The position numbers and the translations under genes were made by a program. This document shows, in pieces, positions 5,766 through 8,766 of a stretch of DNA of 8,766 nucleotides. The notes below the pieces were generated by a model, which was not told the origin of the DNA, did no database searches, and saw only the letters and a program-made list of their open reading frames with translations. The stretch covers positions 1-8,766 of the forward strand of contig MNVC01000040.1 of the NCBI GenBank assembly GCA_001871435.1, written 5' to 3'. The first letter of the stretch is position 1, and every line of letters begins with the position of its first letter. The stretch is from Candidatus Magasanikbacteria bacterium CG1_02_32_51. Lineage in GTDB: Bacteria > Patescibacteriota > Patescibacteriia > Magasanikbacterales > UBA922.

Positions 5766-5796
5766 GATCCCTCTTCGTGCTTCGCCGATTCGGGAT
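5763..5796. repeat. Second palindromic repeat next to the GC-rich palindrome
   Basis: AGGGATCCCT (5763-5772) is a 10-bp palindrome overlapping the end of the 20-bp one. ATCCC (5767-5771) can instead pair with GGGAT (5792-5796) around the loop TCTTCGTGCTTCGCCGATTC. The GGGATCCC core is shared with the hairpin inserted in the RAYT gene. It ends 11 bases before the start codon, so the fold could hide or shape the ribosome entry site. Confidence 0.55.
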
Positions 5797-5807
5797 GAAG
5801 TGGTATT

Positions 5808-6929
5808 ATGAAAATAGGCATAGACGCCAGAATGCTCAGTTCAGCTTTTGGCATAGGACGTTACATCCAACAACTAGTTTTACATCTTCAACAAATTGAT
5901 AACGAAAATCAGTATGTCTTATTTTTGCGTCAAGAAAACTTTGATGAGGTAAAAATAACTAATCCTAATTTTACTAAAATTTTGGCTGATGTGGCTTGGT
6001 ACACACTAGAAGAACAAAAAAAATTTTTAGATATCCTAAACAAAGAAAAATTGGATTTGATGCACTTCACGCATTGGAACGTACCATATTTTTATCAAGG
6101 AAAGTTTGTGGTGACTATTCATGATTTGACGATGTATCACTTTGCTCGACCAGAAGCTAGTACTCTCGGGTCTGTGAAATTTTGGCTCAAAGATAGAGCT
6201 CATCGGACTCTCATTAGACATTTGGTCAAAAAAGCCAAGTATATCATCGCTACTAGTGAATTTACAGCCGAAGATTTGGTGACAACTTTGGGTGTCAGTC
6301 GTGACAAAATCACAGTGACTTATCAAGCACCTTTTGTCTTAGAAACTCTGGAAGTAAACAATGAAAATGTTTTGGAAAAATATGGTATCAATAAAAAATT
6401 TGTTTTGTATGTTGGGGTGGCTTACCCTCACAAAAATCTTGAAACATTGCTCCAAAGTTGGCAAATTTTTCAAGAAGAAAATATTGATTATCAACTGGTG
6501 TTGGTAGGTAAAGAAAATTATTTTTACAAAAGACTAAAGACAAAATTTGCAAATTTGAAAAATGTAATTTTTACGGGATTTGTGGACGACAAAAATTTGG
6601 TGAGTTTTTATAAAAAAGCCTCAGCTTTTGTTTTTCCTAGTCTTTATGAAGGTTTTGGTTTGCCACCTTTGGAAGCTAGTCTTTATGGATTACCTGTAGC
6701 TTCTTCTTCGGCTAGTTGTTTACCAGAAGTCTTGGGTGAATCATCTTTGTACTTTGATCCATACAACAAAGAGCAAATAGTAGATGTCTTAAATAATGTA
6801 TTGTCTGATGAAAATATCAGATTTGAGCTAAAAAATGCTGCTAGAGAAAATTTGCAGAGATTTTCTTGGGAGAAGTTGGCAAGGGAAACGAAAAATGTTT
6901 ATTTTTTGTTTTTGGATGATAGAAAATAG
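5808..6929 (+). CDS. GT4-family glycosyltransferase, MtfB-like (third in cluster)
   Basis: This GT-B enzyme of 373 residues is of the same branch as the product of 3589-4737 and would add another sugar to the glycan. It has MKIGIDARML at the start, FGIGRYI (14-20) as the donor loop, TIHDLTMYHF (103-112), the domain-two signature GVAYPHKN (203-210, with His in place of the usual Arg before KN) and the EX7E motif EGFGLPPLE (281-289), then SASCLPEVLG (301-310). The stretch PSLYEGFG is shared with the second glycosyltransferase, as is its coding DNA (TTTTGTTT..CCTAGTCTTTATGAAGGTTT), so the two are probably old duplicates or conserved paralogues. The length is normal. The ATG at 5808 fits the family start and has only GGATGAAG as a distant, weak ribosome-binding candidate. 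It is cut off from its sister genes by the RAYT remnant. Substrate is unknown. Confidence 0.92.
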   Translation: MKIGIDARMLSSAFGIGRYIQQLVLHLQQIDNENQYVLFLRQENFDEVKITNPNFTKILADVAWYTLEEQKKFLDILNKEKLDLMHFTHWNVPYFYQGKFVVTIHDLTMYHFARPEASTLGSVKFWLKDRAHRTLIRHLVKKAKYIIATSEFTAEDLVTTLGVSRDKITVTYQAPFVLETLEVNNENVLEKYGINKKFVLYVGVAYPHKNLETLLQSWQIFQEENIDYQLVLVGKENYFYKRLKTKFANLKNVIFTGFVDDKNLVSFYKKASAFVFPSLYEGFGLPPLEASLYGLPVASSSASCLPEVLGESSLYFDPYNKEQIVDVLNNVLSDENIRFELKNAARENLQRFSWEKLARETKNVYFLFLDDRK

Positions 6930-6937
6930 TATCTATC

Positions 6938-6966
6938 TTGTGCTCAAAAACGCTATATGTTATAAT
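6938..6966 (+). promoter_or_regulatory. Extended -10 promoter of the secreted repeat protein
   Basis: TTGTGC (6938-6943) and a perfect TATAAT (6961-6966) are 17 bases apart, and TG at 6958-6959 gives an extended -10. Transcription would start near 6973, about 29 bases before the ATG at 7002. The gene is thus likely transcribed separately from the glycan cluster. Confidence 0.78.
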
Positions 6967-7001
6967 AAAGAAAATTTAAATCATTTATTAATTCATTTTT
7001 T

Positions 7002-8766
7002 ATGTTTAGAAAAAAGTTTTTGTATGTTTTTGTGGTGGTGAGTATGGTTTTGAATTTGGTACCAATAAATTTTGTTAGTGCTGATTGGGGAAATTCTGCT
7101 TTAATAGAAAATATTGTTGGTAGTGGCGCCTATAACCAAAAAATAAAAATGAATGATTCTGGTGTAGCCTTTGCTATTTGGAAAGACAATAACAAGATAT
7201 ACACAAACAAATATATCAATGGTGTATGGGAATCTATTACTCCTGTTCAAATTAGTGAGGATGCTTATGGTACTGCTAATTTACCTGATATAGAAGTGGA
7301 TAATTTAGGTAACGCTTTTGCTGTATGGGGACAAAATAATGCTATTTATACAAATAAGTATATTAATGGTGAATGGTCCTCAACTACTACAAAAATTAGT
7401 GAAGATATTTATGGTTCTACTTCAGAACCTAAAATTGCAATGGATAATTCAGGTAATACTGTTGCCGTGTGGTTGCAATATGACACTATATACAAAGTAT
7501 TTACAAATAAGTATATTAATGGTGAATGGTCCTCAACTACTACAAAAATTAGTATTGATTTAGATGGTAGTTCTTCTGGTTTAAATCTGGATATGGATGA
7601 TTCAGGTAATGCTGTTGCTATATGGTATCAAACTGACGCTGCAAAAAAAATATATACAAATAATTATAATACGTCTACTTTTTGGGGTAGTGCTAATTTA
7701 TTGGCCACTATACCATTATCTTCTATAGAAACGGATGTCTCGTTGGATGATTCAGGTAATGCTATGGCAGTGTGGAATGATGATAGTTATGCCGTTTATG
7801 CAAGTAAATTTACAAATGGTGGTTCTTGGGGGCCTGCAGAAGAAATAAGTAACGGTGGATTTGTAGGTCAACAACCTAAACCAAAAGTCGCAATGAATTC
7901 AGGTAATGCATTTGTTGCTTGGCACAACTCTGTTGATACAAAAATTTATGCTAGTAAATATTCTAATGGTAGCTGGGTTAATAAAAAAGAAATTGCAGGA
8001 AGTACTACTTCTTTAGGAGCATTTCATCAAATATCTATGGATGATTCGGGTAATGCAACTGTAGTTTGGAATAATTTATCATCTTTTACTTCAGATATTT
8101 ATACAAATATTTACAGTTCTGGCTCTTGGTCAGGAACTTACACAGCAATGACAGGTGATAATAACTATAGTACTCAGCCAGATATTGGTATGGATGCTTC
8201 CGGTAATATTGTTATTGTGTGGAGCTCTGCTGCAGATGATAGATCTTCCGCTAGTATTTATTCAAATTCGTATATTAATAACACCGCCCCAACCCTCACC
8301 TCTCTTTCCGTCACCCCTTCAACCGACGGCACAGGCAACGTCAGTATCGTCTCTACCGTTGACGATGCCGATGCAAACGAACTAAGCATTGCTTATCACT
8401 ATAACAGTGGAGCTTGTACTAGTCTGCCTTCCACAACCTCTACTATTAGTTCAGTCACTTCAGCCAATGGCACAGCCGTAACTTCTACTGGAAGTTACCA
8501 AGTCACGACAGTGACTACTACTCCAGGAGCTAACACCGTCACCTCCACTTGGGACAGTCTCACAGACTTACCAACTGCTGACGGCACCTACTGTCTTTAT
8601 GCTTACGCCTACGATGGCACAGTCACTTCTACTATGGCGACAACTACTGTCACTCTAGATAACACTGCCCCAAGTGCAGCAAGTGTAAGTGGTTTTACAA
8701 TAACAAGTACAGCTCTCACACCAGCTTGGGATGCTGTTTCAGGAGCTTCAACTTACACAGTTTCAA
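7002..8766 (+). CDS. Secreted repeat protein: eight propeller-like repeats, then Ig-like and Fn3-like domains (3' end outside window)
   Basis: The frame stays open from the ATG to the window end, 588 residues without a stop. A signal peptide is clear: MFRKK, a hydrophobic core (about 7-20) and a likely cut after VSA (27). Residues about 46-425 hold eight repeats spaced 48-51 residues, each with a core like MDDSGNAVAVW (starting near 50, 99, 147, 198, 248, 298, 346, 397) followed by IYTNKYINGEW. The pattern suits a beta-propeller or related beta-repeat fold. From 428 (NTAPTLTSLSV) comes a Thr/Ser-rich Ig-like stretch with C472 and C531, which could form a disulfide. From 555 (NTAPSAASVSG) comes a fibronectin-III-like start that runs off the end. 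It is probably an exported adhesin or envelope protein, though I cannot name a specific family. Codon use shifts at the domain border. A 52-base stretch is repeated exactly within it. The promoter fits this start; no Shine-Dalgarno is present. Confidence 0.88.
   Translation, partial: MFRKKFLYVFVVVSMVLNLVPINFVSADWGNSALIENIVGSGAYNQKIKMNDSGVAFAIWKDNNKIYTNKYINGVWESITPVQISEDAYGTANLPDIEVDNLGNAFAVWGQNNAIYTNKYINGEWSSTTTKISEDIYGSTSEPKIAMDNSGNTVAVWLQYDTIYKVFTNKYINGEWSSTTTKISIDLDGSSSGLNLDMDDSGNAVAIWYQTDAAKKIYTNNYNTSTFWGSANLLATIPLSSIETDVSLDDSGNAMAVWNDDSYAVYASKFTNGGSWGPAEEISNGGFVGQQPKPKVAMNSGNAFVAWHNSVDTKIYASKYSNGSWVNKKEIAGSTTSLGAFHQISMDDSGNATVVWNNLSSFTSDIYTNIYSSGSWSGTYTAMTGDNNYSTQPDIGMDASGNIVIVWSSAADDRSSASIYSNSYINNTAPTLTSLSVTPSTDGTGNVSIVSTVDDADANELSIAYHYNSGACTSLPSTTSTISSVTSANGTAVTSTGSYQVTTVTTTPGANTVTSTWDSLTDLPTADGTYCLYAYAYDGTVTSTMATTTVTLDNTAPSAASVSGFTITSTALTPAWDAVSGASTYTVS
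7349..7400 (+). repeat. Exact 52-base direct repeat, copy 1
   Basis: This stretch, coding for TNKYINGEWSSTTTKIS, is identical to 7502-7553. The two copies are 153 bases (51 codons) apart, one propeller-like repeat period. The rest of the two repeats differs clearly. Confidence 0.9.
7502..7553 (+). repeat. Exact 52-base direct repeat, copy 2
   Basis: This is identical in all 52 bases to 7349-7400. Identity at third codon positions as well as in the protein indicates recent duplication or gene conversion of this part of the repeat. Confidence 0.9.

Noticed and set aside
6036..6326. Minus-strand open frame inside the third glycosyltransferase
   Set aside because: It is fully antisense to a conserved gene and shows no recognisable protein features.
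6835..8385. Short plus-strand frames at 6835-7041, 7318-7563 and 8155-8385
   Set aside because: They run in other frames of the third glycosyltransferase and the secreted repeat protein. The repeats seen in the 7318-7563 translation are the DNA repeats of the real gene.
753..8766. Recoding of TGA, as in some candidate phyla
   Set aside because: TGA ends the genes at 2171 and 5656 at the expected protein ends, and Trp and Gly positions in conserved motifs use TGG and GGN.

Overview
This AT-rich window most likely comes from a Patescibacteria (Candidate Phyla Radiation) genome or a close analogue. That is an inference from four things: the base composition, start codons without Shine-Dalgarno sequences, dispersed GC-rich palindromes such as CCTGCCTGCCGGCAGGCAGG between genes, and a REP-associated transposase remnant among surface-glycan genes. 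All genes are on the + strand and use TAA, TAG and TGA as ordinary stops. No taxonomic marker was compared, so the phylum is a working guess.

Layout. Positions 1-132 hold two AT-rich palindromes and a strong promoter. Positions 133-623 are the RNase P RNA gene (rnpB), followed by an intrinsic terminator. The reading frames overlapping it are spurious. From 753 to 6929 there is a glycan-assembly cluster. It contains a polyprenyl-phosphate sugar-1-phosphate transferase that would start glycan synthesis on the lipid carrier (753-2171), then three GT4-family glycosyltransferases (2300-3415, 3589-4737, 5808-6929). Between the second and third glycosyltransferases lies a broken REP-associated tyrosine transposase (RAYT, 4947-5656) with REP-like hairpin units around and inside it. 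From 7002 to the window end is an open 5'-partial-free, 3'-truncated gene for a secreted repeat protein: a signal peptide, eight ~50-residue propeller-like repeats, then Ig-like and fibronectin-III-like sequence.

How the genes fit together. The first enzyme would load a sugar phosphate onto undecaprenyl phosphate and the three GT4 enzymes would extend it, giving a surface polysaccharide or glycan. No flippase, polymerase or ligase is visible here. The secreted protein is also a cell-surface product but has its own promoter, so a functional link is only suggested by position.

Most notable observations. (1) The RAYT frame is broken by a 50-base hairpin insertion flanked by AATT copies; removing exactly 50 bases rejoins the two halves into a 219-residue protein. 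(2) The same gene carries REP-like units, in frame, in the linker between its HUH motif and its catalytic-tyrosine helix, matching units found upstream of it. (3) rnpB carries extra repeat-like hairpins in its P3 region. (4) A near-consensus promoter sits in the loop of an intergenic inverted repeat. (5) The secreted protein changes codon usage abruptly at about 8280, where its propeller-like part ends.
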